NCBI RefSeq assembly: GCF_004365875.1
Contig: NZ_SODF01000001.1
Location: 2,852,001 to 2,916,000 of the forward strand
DNA length: 64,000 nt
Direction of reading: 5' to 3'
Source of the DNA: Kribbella kalugense
GTDB taxonomy: Bacteria; Actinomycetota; Actinomycetes; Propionibacteriales; Kribbellaceae
Shown here: one piece after another, positions 36,395-45,874 of the stretch
How positions within the stretch are numbered: the first letter of the stretch is position 1
How the letters are laid out: every line of letters starts with the position of its first letter
Notes under the pieces: model-generated
The model's input: the letters and a program-made list of their open reading frames with translations, nothing else
Told to the model about the DNA's origin: nothing
Databases searched by the model: none
Made by a program: the position numbers and the translations under genes

Positions 36395-37402
36395 TCAGGC
36401 GCTGTCTCTGATGATGAGCTCGGTGTCGTAGATCTCCGGGCTGGTGAGCTGAGCCCCGCCGATCTTGGCCAGCAGGATCTCGGCAAGCCGCGCACCCAAC
36501 TGTTCGACCGGTTGGCGAACGGTGGTCAGCTTCGGCGTAGTCGTGGTCGCCAGCACCGAGTCGTCGAAGCCAACCACAGCAACGTCGGCGGGCACGCGGC
36601 GACCGTGCTGCGACAGAACGCGGAGCGCGGCGGTCGCCATCAGATCGGATGCCACGAACAGTCCGTCCAGGTCCGGATGCTCGTCCAGCAGCCGCAGCGT
36701 CGCCTGCTCACCACCATCAGCCGTAAAGTCGCCGTACGCAATCATCGCCGGAAGCCCGGCTTCCCTCATCACGTCCTGGTACCCGGTCAGCCGGTCAATT
36801 CCGGCCGTCATGTCGAGCGGCCCAGCAACGGTCCCGACGTGGCGGCGACCGATCGCGAGCAGATGCTCGACCCCGGTCCGCGCACCGGCAACGTTGTCCA
36901 CATCCACACTCGCCACCGGTACGTCGACACCGAGCGGGCGAGCGCTGAACACGATCGGCAGCGGCAACTGCGCGAGCTCTTGCAGCACGTTGTCGCGGCC
37001 GTGGTGACTGATGATGATCGCGCCGTCGACATGACCGCCGCGCAGGTACCGCAACAGGCGCTGGTCGTCGCCCGCGGCCGGCTCGATCAGCAGCACGAGC
37101 TGCGACGACGTCGGTGCGAGCGTCTTGCTGACGCCGCTGAGCATGCCGGCGAAGAAGGGGTCCGAGAACACCCGGCTGTCCGGCTCCGGTGCGACGATCG
37201 CGATCGAATCGGTCCGGCGCGTCACCAGCGCGCGGGCGGCCCGGTTCGGCACGTAGCCGAGCTCGCGGATCGCGTGCTCGACCGCGGCGACCGTCTCCGG
37301 CAGGACTTTCGGCGAGCCGTTCACGACCCGGGAGACGGTTGCCCGCGACACCCCGGCCAAGGCCGCGACCTGCTCCAAGGTAGGAGAACCAGACCAGTCC
37401 AT
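36395..37402 (-). CDS. LacI-family transcriptional regulator
   Basis: Repressor of 335 residues. N-terminal HTH TLEQVAALAGVSRATVSRVV with hinge helix PNRAARALVTRR; periplasmic-binding-protein-like sensor domain (60-335) with GVEHLLAIGRRHVGTVAGP and FVASDLMATAALRVL. The first gene upstream on its strand is an orphan sugar-binding lipoprotein whose promoter carries a LacI-type palindrome (38863-38874), so that is its best candidate target. The effector sugar is unknown. Confidence 0.93.
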   Translation of the reverse strand: MDWSGSPTLEQVAALAGVSRATVSRVVNGSPKVLPETVAAVEHAIRELGYVPNRAARALVTRRTDSIAIVAPEPDSRVFSDPFFAGMLSGVSKTLAPTSSQLVLLIEPAAGDDQRLLRYLRGGHVDGAIIISHHGRDNVLQELAQLPLPIVFSARPLGVDVPVASVDVDNVAGARTGVEHLLAIGRRHVGTVAGPLDMTAGIDRLTGYQDVMREAGLPAMIAYGDFTADGGEQATLRLLDEHPDLDGLFVASDLMATAALRVLSQHGRRVPADVAVVGFDDSVLATTTTPKLTTVRQPVEQLGARLAEILLAKIGGAQLTSPEIYDTELIIRDSA

Positions 37403-37507
37403 CGGCCCTCCTCAGTCGTCGATCGGCCCGCGTTCACACCGTAGTACGTCCCAGGTCGATCGCGCGTCAGGAATTGGCCACCCTCCAGGGCGTGTTGGCA
37501 GATTTCT

Positions 37508-38833
37508 TCAGTTCCCGACGCGGGTGTCCGCGACCTTCTCCGCCTCGTCAACAGCCTGCTTCCAGGCGGCGTTCGGAGACTGCTTGCCGTCGTCGACGCG
37601 GGCCAGCGCGGCGCTGAAGATCTGGTTGATCTCGCCGTCACGGGGACCCTTGTGCTGCTTGAGGATCACGTTCTGGGCCCGGTTGATGAAGATCTGCCCC
37701 ACCGGTGCATTGTTGAAGTACGCGTTGACCTGCGACTTCACCTGCGGGTCGCCGTACGCATCGAGCGTGGACGGGAACGAGCCGATCTTCTTGAACACCT
37801 TCACCTGCTGCTCCGGCGCGGTCAGCCAGGCGGCCAGCTTCGCGGCCTCCTCCGGCTGCGGCGACTGCACGGGCACGGTCAGGTACGAGCCACCCCAGTT
37901 GCCGCCACCACCGGGAAAGACGTCGGCGACGTCCCATTTGCCCTTCCCGTAGGCGCCCGCGTTGTCCTGGATCACGCCGAGCAGCCAGCCCGGGCACGCC
38001 ATCGTCGCGAACTTGTCGCTGCGGAAGGCCGAGTTCCAGCTGTCGGTCCAGGCCACCAGCCCGGCGGACAGACCGTCCTTGCTACCGGCCACCACCTGGT
38101 TCCAGGTGTTCTTCAGCAGCGGGTTCTCATCAGCCAGGAAGCGGTCCTGGTTCGAGTAGTACGCCTGGATCAGCTGGTTCCGCATCGCTTCCCAGGTGAG
38201 TACGGCGGAGTCGTACCAGGCCGAATTGGGCACCTTTGCCTTGAACTTCCGCCCGGTCGCGAAGTACGACGGCCAGTCCTGGAACATCTTGGCCACCTGA
38301 GCCCGGTCGGTCGGCAGGCCGGCCTTCGCGAACAGATCGCGGCGGTAGCAGATCGCCTCCGGGCCGATGTCGGTGCCGTACCCGATGATCTTGCCGGACT
38401 GTGTGGTCGCGCCGGCCACCTTCCAATCCAGCCAGCGGTCCTTGAGGTCGTCGGCGCCGTAGTCGCGCAGGTCGACGAACTTGTCCGCCTTGGCCAGGTA
38501 CTTGTAGATCCAGCTGACCTCCATCGCCTCGATGTCGGCCAGCCCGGTCCCGGAGGCCAGGTTCGCGTCCAGGTTCTTGACGTGGTCGTCGACGGTCTTC
38601 GCGTGCTGCTCGACGATGGTGATGTTCGGGTGCTCGGCCTCGTACTCCGCGTACAGGTCGGCGTACCCGAACTCGTTGAAGGTGGCGATGGTCAACTGGA
38701 TCTTCGGCCCGTCCGCCTTCTTGCCGGCGGCATCGGACGGACCGGAACCGCCACCACACGCCGCGGTGGCGAGGAAGACCGCGGCGCAGGCGAGGAGTCC
38801 GGCTATGGGGCGATAGCGGGCACTGGGCCGCAT
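37508..38833 (-). CDS. Sugar ABC transporter substrate-binding lipoprotein
   Basis: Extracellular solute-binding protein (family 1) of 441 residues. The lipoprotein signal ends LATAACGGG, with the lipidated Cys near 29. Body motifs: ITIVEQHAKTVDDHVKNLDANLASG and AWLTAPEQQVKVFKKIGSFPS, typical of carbohydrate importers of the MalE/UgpB type. No permease or ATPase gene is adjacent, so it is an orphan binding protein or relies on membrane components elsewhere. ATG 38833 follows GGGAGC. Probable LacI control. Confidence 0.9.
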   Translation of the reverse strand: MRPSARYRPIAGLLACAAVFLATAACGGGSGPSDAAGKKADGPKIQLTIATFNEFGYADLYAEYEAEHPNITIVEQHAKTVDDHVKNLDANLASGTGLADIEAMEVSWIYKYLAKADKFVDLRDYGADDLKDRWLDWKVAGATTQSGKIIGYGTDIGPEAICYRRDLFAKAGLPTDRAQVAKMFQDWPSYFATGRKFKAKVPNSAWYDSAVLTWEAMRNQLIQAYYSNQDRFLADENPLLKNTWNQVVAGSKDGLSAGLVAWTDSWNSAFRSDKFATMACPGWLLGVIQDNAGAYGKGKWDVADVFPGGGGNWGGSYLTVPVQSPQPEEAAKLAAWLTAPEQQVKVFKKIGSFPSTLDAYGDPQVKSQVNAYFNNAPVGQIFINRAQNVILKQHKGPRDGEINQIFSAALARVDDGKQSPNAAWKQAVDEAEKVADTRVGN

Positions 38834-38862
38834 GAACGTGCTCCCTGGAACTTGGACGGGTT

Positions 38863-38874
38863 GAGAGCGCTCTC
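38863..38874 (-). promoter_or_regulatory. LacI-type operator of the orphan binding protein
   Basis: Perfect palindrome GAGAGCGCTCTC with the central CpG typical of LacI-family sites, 30 bases upstream of the binding-protein start. Confidence 0.65.
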
Positions 38875-39045
38875 GGATCGCGAAAGTGACCTGAGTCTCA
38901 AACGTCCTCACCGGATATGTCAAGCACACCTCGATCACGCTGAGATACGAGGCCTACAAGGTCCTGACATAGTGTCATCGCTGGTCACGCTGCGAATCAG
39001 CGCCGTCACCCAGGGGCGTACTCGCTGGCAGTTAGCTGTGAGTGA

Positions 39046-39903
39046 TCAGTTCCGGCTGATGGCGGCGGTGGACTGCGCCAGCCGGATCGTCGGCTTCGGC
39101 ACGTGGTACGTCGTCGCGCCGGCGCCGTCCATCGCCGCGAGGATCGCCTCGCCGACGATCGTGCCGAGGCCGTGGACGTCGACGGTCACCACGCTCAACG
39201 GAGGATGCGCGAGCCTGGCCACTGCCGTGTCGTCCCAGGCGATGACGGACAGGTCGTCCGGTACGCCGGCACCCAGCTCCTTCGCCACGGCCAGACCGCC
39301 GATCGCCATCAGGTCGTTGTCATAGACAACGGCACTCGGGATCCGGCTCCCGGTCAGCAACTGCCGGGTCGCCTCCTGGCCCGAGACTTCGGAGTAGTCC
39401 CCCTCGATGAGCTCCCCGTGCACGCCCCGCTCTGCGCAGGTGGCGATGAACGCCTCGTCCCGGGCCTGGCAGTGCACCATGTCGCGCGGACCGCTCACCC
39501 TGGCGATGTCACGGTGGCCGAGGTCGGCCAGCGCGCGGACCGCCGCCCGGGCGCCTTCGGCGTTGTCGACCAGTACGTTCGTGATCGGCGCCTCGAGCTC
39601 AGGCCCACCGAGCAGTACGCCGGGCTTCGCCAGGCGCTCCAGCTCGGCCAGCCGCGGGTCGCGGCTACGCAGATCCACCATGACGATTCCGTCGACGTGA
39701 TCGTTGGCCACCCAACGACGCCAGATCTCGATCTCGCCGGCGACGTCCGCGGTGAATTCGATCAGCAGGCTGCAGCGCCGACCGGCGAAGTACTCCTCGA
39801 TGCCCTGGACGACGTCGGCCATGAACGGTTCCATCCCGAGCAGCCGGTCGGGGCGCGCGAGGACCAGCCCGGCGATGCGATCCCGGGGCGTCTTGGCCTG
39901 CAT
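39046..39903 (-). CDS. LacI-like sensor protein without DNA-binding domain
   Basis: Protein of 285 residues aligning with the LacI/GalR effector domain only: IAGLVLARPDRLLGMEPFMADVVQGI at the start, RALADLGHRDIARVSGPRD, AVVYDNDLMAIGGLAVAKELG, and VIAWDDTAVARLAHPPLSVV. The HTH is absent. The start is well fixed by AGGAGGGC seven bases before ATG 39903, and the preceding bases do not encode an HTH. It is divergent from a ROK regulator, 72 bases away, and might sense sugar without binding DNA or partner with another protein. An upstream regulator exon lost by deletion is the alternative. Confidence 0.82.
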   Translation of the reverse strand: MQAKTPRDRIAGLVLARPDRLLGMEPFMADVVQGIEEYFAGRRCSLLIEFTADVAGEIEIWRRWVANDHVDGIVMVDLRSRDPRLAELERLAKPGVLLGGPELEAPITNVLVDNAEGARAAVRALADLGHRDIARVSGPRDMVHCQARDEAFIATCAERGVHGELIEGDYSEVSGQEATRQLLTGSRIPSAVVYDNDLMAIGGLAVAKELGAGVPDDLSVIAWDDTAVARLAHPPLSVVTVDVHGLGTIVGEAILAAMDGAGATTYHVPKPTIRLAQSTAAISRN

Positions 39904-39974
39904 ACACTGCCCTCCTAGGCAACTGTTCCTACTATATTCACAGATCGAACTAACCGGCCGAGGGGGACGCATCG

Positions 39975-41189
39975 ATGCAGCAGGTCAGCGACTCCTCGCC
40001 ATCGCCGGGCTACGATCCGGCGCCGACGAGCAGCCGCGCCCTCATCGTCGACCGGATCCGCTCCGCCGGCACCCTCAGCCGGGTCGAACTTACCCAGCTC
40101 ACCGGCCTCACCGCACCGTCGATCACCGCGGTCGTCCGCCGGCTGATCGACGACGGCCTTGTCGCCGAGGCCGGCCGCGGTACCTCCGCGTCCACCGGCG
40201 GCAAACCCCGCACGTTGCTGCAGATCCGCGGCGCGGCGCGGTACGTCGTCGGCGTCCACCTGAGCGTGGACAGCCTGACGTACGTGCTGGTCGACTACGC
40301 CGGCGGAGTCGTGGCGCGCTGGCGGCGGGACGGTCCGGGTGACGAGAGCGACCCCGAGGAGGTCGTCCAGCGGGTGGCGCTCGAGACCGGTGAACTGATC
40401 GAGCGTTCCGGCGTCGACCCGGCGCTGGTTCTCGGGCTCGGCTTCGTCTGTCCCGGCCCGCTGATCCGCAACCGTGGGGTGACGTCGGCTCCGCCGTCGA
40501 TGACGCGCTGGGTCGGTTTCCCGGTCCGCAGTCGCCTCCAGGAGCGACTCGGCCTGCCCGCGTTACTCGAGAACGACGCGACCGCGGCCGCCGCAGGGAC
40601 TCGCCTCACCACCAGCCACGACGTCTCGGTGATGGCCGCGCTGTTCATGAGCGAGGGCATCGGATCCGGCTTGCGCCTGAACGGCAACGTCTACCAGGGC
40701 GCGCACGGCAACGCCGGCGAGGTCGGGCACATCTGCGTCCAGATCGGCGGTCCGCGCTGCTGGTGCGGAGGCACCGGCTGCCTGGAGGCCCTCGCCGGAC
40801 CTGCCGCCGTCGTCGCGAAGGCCCGCGCGGCCGGGCTCGACCTCGGCTCACACCGGCACTCCGGCGTCGCGGCGTTCGCCGCCATCGCCCGCCTCGCGTT
40901 GAGCGGGGACTCCCGCGCCGAGGCGATCATCAAGGACTCCGCGGCCTGGATGGCCCTGGGCGCGCAGACGATCGCCAATATGTACGACGTACAGCTCCTG
41001 GTCCTCACGGGGCCGGCCTTCGCCGTCGCCGGGACGATCTACCTGCCGATCCTGCAGGAACGGATCCTGAGCTCGGTCTTCGGGCGCAGCGTCGGCACCG
41101 AGGTGGTCCTCGACGAGCGCGGGCACGACGCGGCCGCGCTCGGCGCCGCGCTGCTGATGCTCAAGTCCGAGCACGCCGTCTCGGCCTAG
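39975..41189 (+). CDS. ROK-family transcriptional regulator
   Basis: Regulator of 404 residues. N-terminal winged helix (GTLSRVELTQLTGLTAPSIT, then VVRRLIDDGLVAEAGRG) fused to a ROK sugar-kinase-like domain with the zinc motif GHICVQIGGPRCWCGGTGC and an ENDATAAAAG segment. The kinase DGTR-type phosphate motif is not evident, so it is a regulator rather than an enzyme. It opens the transporter operon direction and probably controls the importer and the PL8 lyase in response to a sugar. Confidence 0.92.
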   Translation: MQQVSDSSPSPGYDPAPTSSRALIVDRIRSAGTLSRVELTQLTGLTAPSITAVVRRLIDDGLVAEAGRGTSASTGGKPRTLLQIRGAARYVVGVHLSVDSLTYVLVDYAGGVVARWRRDGPGDESDPEEVVQRVALETGELIERSGVDPALVLGLGFVCPGPLIRNRGVTSAPPSMTRWVGFPVRSRLQERLGLPALLENDATAAAAGTRLTTSHDVSVMAALFMSEGIGSGLRLNGNVYQGAHGNAGEVGHICVQIGGPRCWCGGTGCLEALAGPAAVVAKARAAGLDLGSHRHSGVAAFAAIARLALSGDSRAEAIIKDSAAWMALGAQTIANMYDVQLLVLTGPAFAVAGTIYLPILQERILSSVFGRSVGTEVVLDERGHDAAALGAALLMLKSEHAVSA

Positions 41190-41357
41190 CCGGCCCTGGA
41201 GCTACGACCCTGCGCGGTCAAATCGTTACCCACGCGAACCCTTGCGCCGAGTTTGTTAGGCCAACTAAGTTACCGCCAGCTTCCCTGGCCGGGTGCGCCG
41301 GGTGACGCGTTCCAAGGACCGCGTTCGTGCGGATCCTGCCCGGAAAGGAATCCATCA

Positions 41358-43064
41358 ATGCTCCGGAACTCGACGAATCGCACGAGGACGCGCCGCCTGG
41401 TGAGCGTCGCCGCCGTCGCGACCGCCACCGCCCTGCTGATCGGCGCGTGCTCCGGCACCGGCACAGGCGCCGGCAACCAGGCCGCCACCAAGGACGCCTC
41501 GATCACGGTGTTCAACGGCGCGACCGGCACGATCACCAAGAACTTCAACCCGTTCAGCAGCACCGCTCTGCAGCCGACGCTCGGCGTCATCTACGAGCCG
41601 CTGTACTGGTACAACTTCGCCAAGCAGTCCGACCCGACCCCGGTCCTCGCGACCGGCTACTCGTGGAACGCGGCCGGCACCGAGCTGACCATCAAGACCC
41701 GCCACGACGTGAAGTGGAACGATGGTCAGCCGTTCACCGCGAAGGACGTAGCTTTCACGTTCAACCTGGTCGCGAAGACACCGGCGCTCAACCCGTCGGG
41801 CCTGGCCGCCGTGGCCAAGGCGACCGCGGACGACACCGCCGTACTGACGTTCAAGTCGAAGTCGCTGATGCAGGAGCCGGCGGTGCTCGCCAACCAGGCG
41901 ATCGTGCCTGAGCACATCTGGAAAGACATCAAGGATCCGACCACGAACATCAATGACAACCCCGTCGGCACCGGTCCGTTCAAACTGAAGTCGTTCACCC
42001 CGCAGAGCTACGTGCTGGGGAAGAACGACCAGTACTGGGAGCAGGGCAAGCCGTCGATCAAGGAAGTCCGCTACATCTCGCTCGACTCGGCGGACGCGGC
42101 CAGCGCGGCGCTCGTCGCCGGCAAGGTCGACTGGATGAGCGCCTACCTGCCCGGGATCGACAACATCATCAAGTCCGGCAAGGACCTCTCGTACCTGAAC
42201 ACCCCGGTGATGACGACGGTGATCGTGACGTGTTCCAACGCGGCCCTCGGCTGCACCGGACCGCAGACCGACCCGGCCGTTCGCAAGGCGATCTACCTCG
42301 CGATGAACCGCGAACAGCTGACCAAGCTGGCCGGTGGCGGAGTCGCTGCCGTCGGATCGCCGACCCTGCTGCTCCCGGGCCGCGACGACAATTGGATCGC
42401 GGACGCCGGTACGGCGAAGTTGCCGCAGGCCGCCAACGCCGACGAGGTGAACAAGATCCTCGACGCAGCCGGCTGGACCAAGGGCAGTGACGGCGTACGG
42501 GCGAAGGACGGCAAGCGGCTGTCGCTGACCGTCCAGACCGTCACCGGCTGGAGCGACTACATCTCGATCAACGACACCCTCAAGCAGCAACTGTCCGCGG
42601 TCGGCATCGAGCTCAAGCCCAGCCAGGTCTCCTGGAACGAGTGGAACGCCGCCCAGACCAATGGGAAGTTCCAGCTCTCGCTCGACTCCGTCGGCCTCGG
42701 TGCGTCCACGAACCCCTACTTCACCTACGACAGCAAGCTCGCCACGACGAACACCGCGCCGGTCGGCAAGAGCGCATCGGCCGGCAACCAGTCCCGGTTC
42801 TCAGATCCGGCCGTGGACGCGGCCCTCACGGCAGCGGCCGGGACCACGGACCAGGCTGCGCAGAAGGCGGAGTACGCGAAGATCCAGAGCGTCGTCGCGG
42901 AGCAGCTGCCCTACATCCCGGTCTACGTGAACTCGATGCTGACCGAGTTCAACACCTCGCGTGCGACCGGCTGGCCGACCAAGGACAACACCTACGTCCT
43001 GCCGGCGTCCTGGAAGGCGTGGGACAACGGCATCGTGCTCAAGACGATCACTCCCGCCAAGTAG
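41358..43064 (+). CDS. Opp/Dpp-type ABC substrate-binding lipoprotein (family 5)
   Basis: Extracellular binding protein of 568 residues, lipidated at the Cys of LLIGACSG (near 32). Family 5 motifs: FNPFSSTALQPTLGVIYEPL, DVKWNDGQPFTAKDVAFTFN, NPVGTGPFKLKSFTPQSYVL, and AIYLAMNREQLTKL. Family 5 proteins bind peptides, but in polysaccharide loci they also carry oligosaccharides; the adjacent lyase points to that. GGAAAGGAA precedes the ATG. First gene of a five-gene importer operon (41358-46671). Confidence 0.93.
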   Translation: MLRNSTNRTRTRRLVSVAAVATATALLIGACSGTGTGAGNQAATKDASITVFNGATGTITKNFNPFSSTALQPTLGVIYEPLYWYNFAKQSDPTPVLATGYSWNAAGTELTIKTRHDVKWNDGQPFTAKDVAFTFNLVAKTPALNPSGLAAVAKATADDTAVLTFKSKSLMQEPAVLANQAIVPEHIWKDIKDPTTNINDNPVGTGPFKLKSFTPQSYVLGKNDQYWEQGKPSIKEVRYISLDSADAASAALVAGKVDWMSAYLPGIDNIIKSGKDLSYLNTPVMTTVIVTCSNAALGCTGPQTDPAVRKAIYLAMNREQLTKLAGGGVAAVGSPTLLLPGRDDNWIADAGTAKLPQAANADEVNKILDAAGWTKGSDGVRAKDGKRLSLTVQTVTGWSDYISINDTLKQQLSAVGIELKPSQVSWNEWNAAQTNGKFQLSLDSVGLGASTNPYFTYDSKLATTNTAPVGKSASAGNQSRFSDPAVDAALTAAAGTTDQAAQKAEYAKIQSVVAEQLPYIPVYVNSMLTEFNTSRATGWPTKDNTYVLPASWKAWDNGIVLKTITPAK

Positions 43065-43073
43065 CGGCCGACT

Positions 43074-44063
43074 GTGCGCTATCTGCTGCGAAAACTCGTC
43101 TTCTACGTCGTCGCCCTCTGGGCGGCGCTGACGCTGAACTTCCTGATTCCCCGGCTGATGCCGGGGAACCCGGTCGACCTGATGCTGTCGAAGCTGGCGA
43201 CGAAGGGACCGGTCACACCGACGACCCGGGCAGCGATCGAGGCGCTGCTCGGGACGGACTCGCACACGTCGCTGTGGGGCCAGTACTGGAAGTACCTGCA
43301 CCAGCTCGTGTCCGGGAACCTCGGCACCTCGGTCGCCTACTTCCCGGCGCCGGTCTCCCAGGTCATCGGTCAGACGTTGCCGTGGACGGTCGGTCTGATC
43401 GGGCTGGCAACGGTGATCTCGTTCGCGATCGGCATCCTGCTCGGCCGGGCCGCGGGTTGGCGACGCGGTTCGTGGATCGACAACCTCATCCCCGTCACCA
43501 CCATGCTGCAGTCGGTGCCGTACTTCTGGCTCGCGCTGCTGTTGCTGTTCCTGCTCGGCAGTACGTGGCCGCTCTTCCCCCTCAACGGCGGGTACGACGT
43601 GTACTCCGTCACGCCGGGATGGAACCTGCCGTTCCTGCAGTCGGTCGCGTACCACGGCGCGCTGCCGGCGCTGACCATCGTGATCTCGTCGATCGGCGGG
43701 TGGATGCTCGGGATGCGCAACATGATGGTCTCGACGCTGTCCGAGGACTTCGTCGTCACCGCCGAGGCGAAAGGACTGACCCCGCGCCGGATCCGCTCGC
43801 GCTACGTCGCCCGGAACGCGATCCTGCCGTCGATCTCGGGGTTCGCGATCTCGCTCGGTTTCGTCGTCGCCGGGTCGATCGTCACCGAGGCCGTCTTCTC
43901 GTACCCCGGTATCGGGTCCGCGCTACTGCTTGCTGTAGGCAACAACGACTACGCATTGATGCAAGGCGTGTTCCTGATCATCACGCTCGCCGTCCTCGGC
44001 GCGAACCTGCTCGTCGACCTGCTGTACGGCGTCATCGACCCACGCACCCGTGCGCGGTCCTGA
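43074..44063 (+). CDS. ABC permease, DppB-like
   Basis: Inner-membrane subunit of 329 residues with six helices: MRYLLRKLVFYVVALWAALT is the usual first helix and IPRLMPGNPVDLM follows. The EAA coupling loop is TAEAKGLTPRRIRSRYVARNA near 225-245. GTG start 9 bases after the binding-protein stop. Forms the channel with the next gene. Confidence 0.93.
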   Translation: MRYLLRKLVFYVVALWAALTLNFLIPRLMPGNPVDLMLSKLATKGPVTPTTRAAIEALLGTDSHTSLWGQYWKYLHQLVSGNLGTSVAYFPAPVSQVIGQTLPWTVGLIGLATVISFAIGILLGRAAGWRRGSWIDNLIPVTTMLQSVPYFWLALLLLFLLGSTWPLFPLNGGYDVYSVTPGWNLPFLQSVAYHGALPALTIVISSIGGWMLGMRNMMVSTLSEDFVVTAEAKGLTPRRIRSRYVARNAILPSISGFAISLGFVVAGSIVTEAVFSYPGIGSALLLAVGNNDYALMQGVFLIITLAVLGANLLVDLLYGVIDPRTRARS

Positions 44064-44078
44064 GAAGGGTGAACTGAT

Positions 44079-44993
44079 TTGGCTATCACCACCGAAGGGG
44101 CAGTGCAGGCGGCGACCGCGGCTCCGGCCCGGCGCCGGCTGCCGCCGATGACCCTCAAACTGGCTGTCGGACTGACCATCGCCGGTGTGATCATCCTGTT
44201 CGGCGTCGTCGGTCCGCTCCTCGTCGGCAACCCTTCGACCGTCCGGGACATCGGCCTGACGGGACCGGGCAACGGCTTCGTGCTCGGTACGACGCAGACC
44301 GGTCAGGACGTCTTCGCCCAACTCGCCCACGCGACCCGGGGATCGCTGATCATCGGCGTCGTGGTGGGTGCGCTCACTCTGCTGCTGTCGTCGTTCTTCG
44401 GCATCGTCGGCGCCTTCGTCGGCGGCTGGGCGGACGAGGCGTTCTCGCTGTTCACCAACATCATGCTCGTCATCCCTGGCCTGCCGCTGGTGATCCTGAT
44501 CTCCAGCTACGTGCCGAACAAGTCGATCTGGCTGGTGGCCGCGGTCCTCGCGATCACCAGCTGGGCGGGTTCGGCCCGCGTACTGCGCGGCTTCACGCTG
44601 AGCGTGCGCAGCCGTGACTACGTGCTCGCCGCCCGGATCAGCGGCGAGAAACGCTGGCGGATCCTGCTGGTCGAGATCCTCCCCAACCTGATCCCGCTGC
44701 TCGCGTCGCAGGTGGTGTTCGCGGTGATCTTCGCGATCCTCGGCGAGGCCGGCCTGTCGTTCCTCGGCCTGGGCGCCTCCGGATCGTTCACCTGGGGGAC
44801 GATGCTCTTCTACGCCCAGAACGGCCTCGCGCTCCGACTCGGCGCCTGGTGGTGGTTCGCACCGCCGGGACTGGCGATCGCCCTGTTCGGCGCGGCGCTG
44901 TCGCTGATCAACTTCTCGATCGACGAGATCATCAACCCGAAGCTCCGCTCGCAAACGCGTGCCGAACGCAACAAATGGAGCGTGAAGGCATGA
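44079..44993 (+). CDS. ABC permease, DppC-like
   Basis: Second channel subunit, 304 residues. A cytoplasmic N-terminus (about 25 residues) precedes helix 1 (LKLAVGLTIAGVIILFGVVG); then VLGTTQTGQDVFAQLAHATR typical of DppC; the coupling loop is LAARISGEKRWRILLVEILP. TTG start is inferred because it opens the frame 15 bases after the previous stop behind GAAGGGTG. The stop overlaps the next start (ATGA). Confidence 0.92.
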   Translation: MAITTEGAVQAATAAPARRRLPPMTLKLAVGLTIAGVIILFGVVGPLLVGNPSTVRDIGLTGPGNGFVLGTTQTGQDVFAQLAHATRGSLIIGVVVGALTLLLSSFFGIVGAFVGGWADEAFSLFTNIMLVIPGLPLVILISSYVPNKSIWLVAAVLAITSWAGSARVLRGFTLSVRSRDYVLAARISGEKRWRILLVEILPNLIPLLASQVVFAVIFAILGEAGLSFLGLGASGSFTWGTMLFYAQNGLALRLGAWWWFAPPGLAIALFGAALSLINFSIDEIINPKLRSQTRAERNKWSVKA

Positions 44994-45874
44994 ATTCCGT
45001 TCTCAGCATCGAGAGTCTCAGCGTCGACTACCTGGCCGAGACGACGGTGCACGCCGTCCGCGAGGTGTCGCTCACCCTGGAGCGCGGCGAGATCCTCGGC
45101 CTGGCGGGCGAGAGTGGCTGTGGGAAGTCGACGCTGGCGTACGCGATCACCCGGCTGCTGAAACCACCGGCACGGATCACCGCGGGACGGGTGGTCTTCG
45201 CGTCCCGTGAGGGGTACGACATCGACCTGTCGAGCCTGGCCGGCGACGACCTGCGCGCGTTTCGCTGGGACAAGATCGCGATGGTGTTCCAGGGCGCGAT
45301 GAACTCGCTCAATCCGGTACTGCGGATCTCCGAGCAGCTCGAGGACGTCTACATCACCCATCGCCCCGAGCTGACCAAGGCGGAACGCCGGTCGCGCTGC
45401 GGCGAGCTGCTCGAACGGGTCGGCGTCGACCGCGACCGGCTCCGCGCCTATCCGCACGAGCTGTCCGGCGGGATGCGGCAGCGGGTGATGATCGCGATGG
45501 CACTCGCCCTCGAGCCGCAGGTGCTGATCATGGACGAGCCGACGACCGCTCTCGATGTCGTCGTACAACGGGAGATCCTCCGCGAGATCACCCGGCTGCG
45601 GTCGGAGCTCGGGTTCGCGGTCATCTTCATCACCCACGACCTGCCGCTGCTGCTCGAGATCAGTGACCGGATCGCGGTGATGCGCGCGGGCCTGATCGTC
45701 GAGCTGGACGACGCGTTGACGCTCTACTCGAAACCCAAGCACCCGTACACCAAGCGGCTGCTCTCGTCGTTCCCCAGCCTCACCGGCGAACGCGGCGGCT
45801 TCGTCCGGACCGGCGAACTGTCGCTGGACGAGACCGAACAGACCGTCGAGGCCGTTGAGATGGAGATCCAATGA
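44990..45874 (+). CDS. ABC ATPase, DppD-like
   Basis: Nucleotide-binding subunit of 294 residues. Walker A GESGCGKST, Q-loop AMVFQGAMNSLNPV, signature LSGGMRQRVMIAMAL, Walker B VLIMDEPTTALD, and switch His in ITHDLPLLLEI. The C-terminal tail (KHPYTKRLLSSFPSL) is the Opp/Dpp extension, but no cysteine cluster follows. Translationally coupled at both ends (ATGA overlaps). Confidence 0.94.
   Translation: MNSVLSIESLSVDYLAETTVHAVREVSLTLERGEILGLAGESGCGKSTLAYAITRLLKPPARITAGRVVFASREGYDIDLSSLAGDDLRAFRWDKIAMVFQGAMNSLNPVLRISEQLEDVYITHRPELTKAERRSRCGELLERVGVDRDRLRAYPHELSGGMRQRVMIAMALALEPQVLIMDEPTTALDVVVQREILREITRLRSELGFAVIFITHDLPLLLEISDRIAVMRAGLIVELDDALTLYSKPKHPYTKRLLSSFPSLTGERGGFVRTGELSLDETEQTVEAVEMEIQ

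Noticed and set aside
39948..41270. Shared AACTAA motif upstream of the ROK gene and of the importer as a ROK operator
   Set aside because: The two sites share only a short half-site and are poorly palindromic, too weak to list as an operator.
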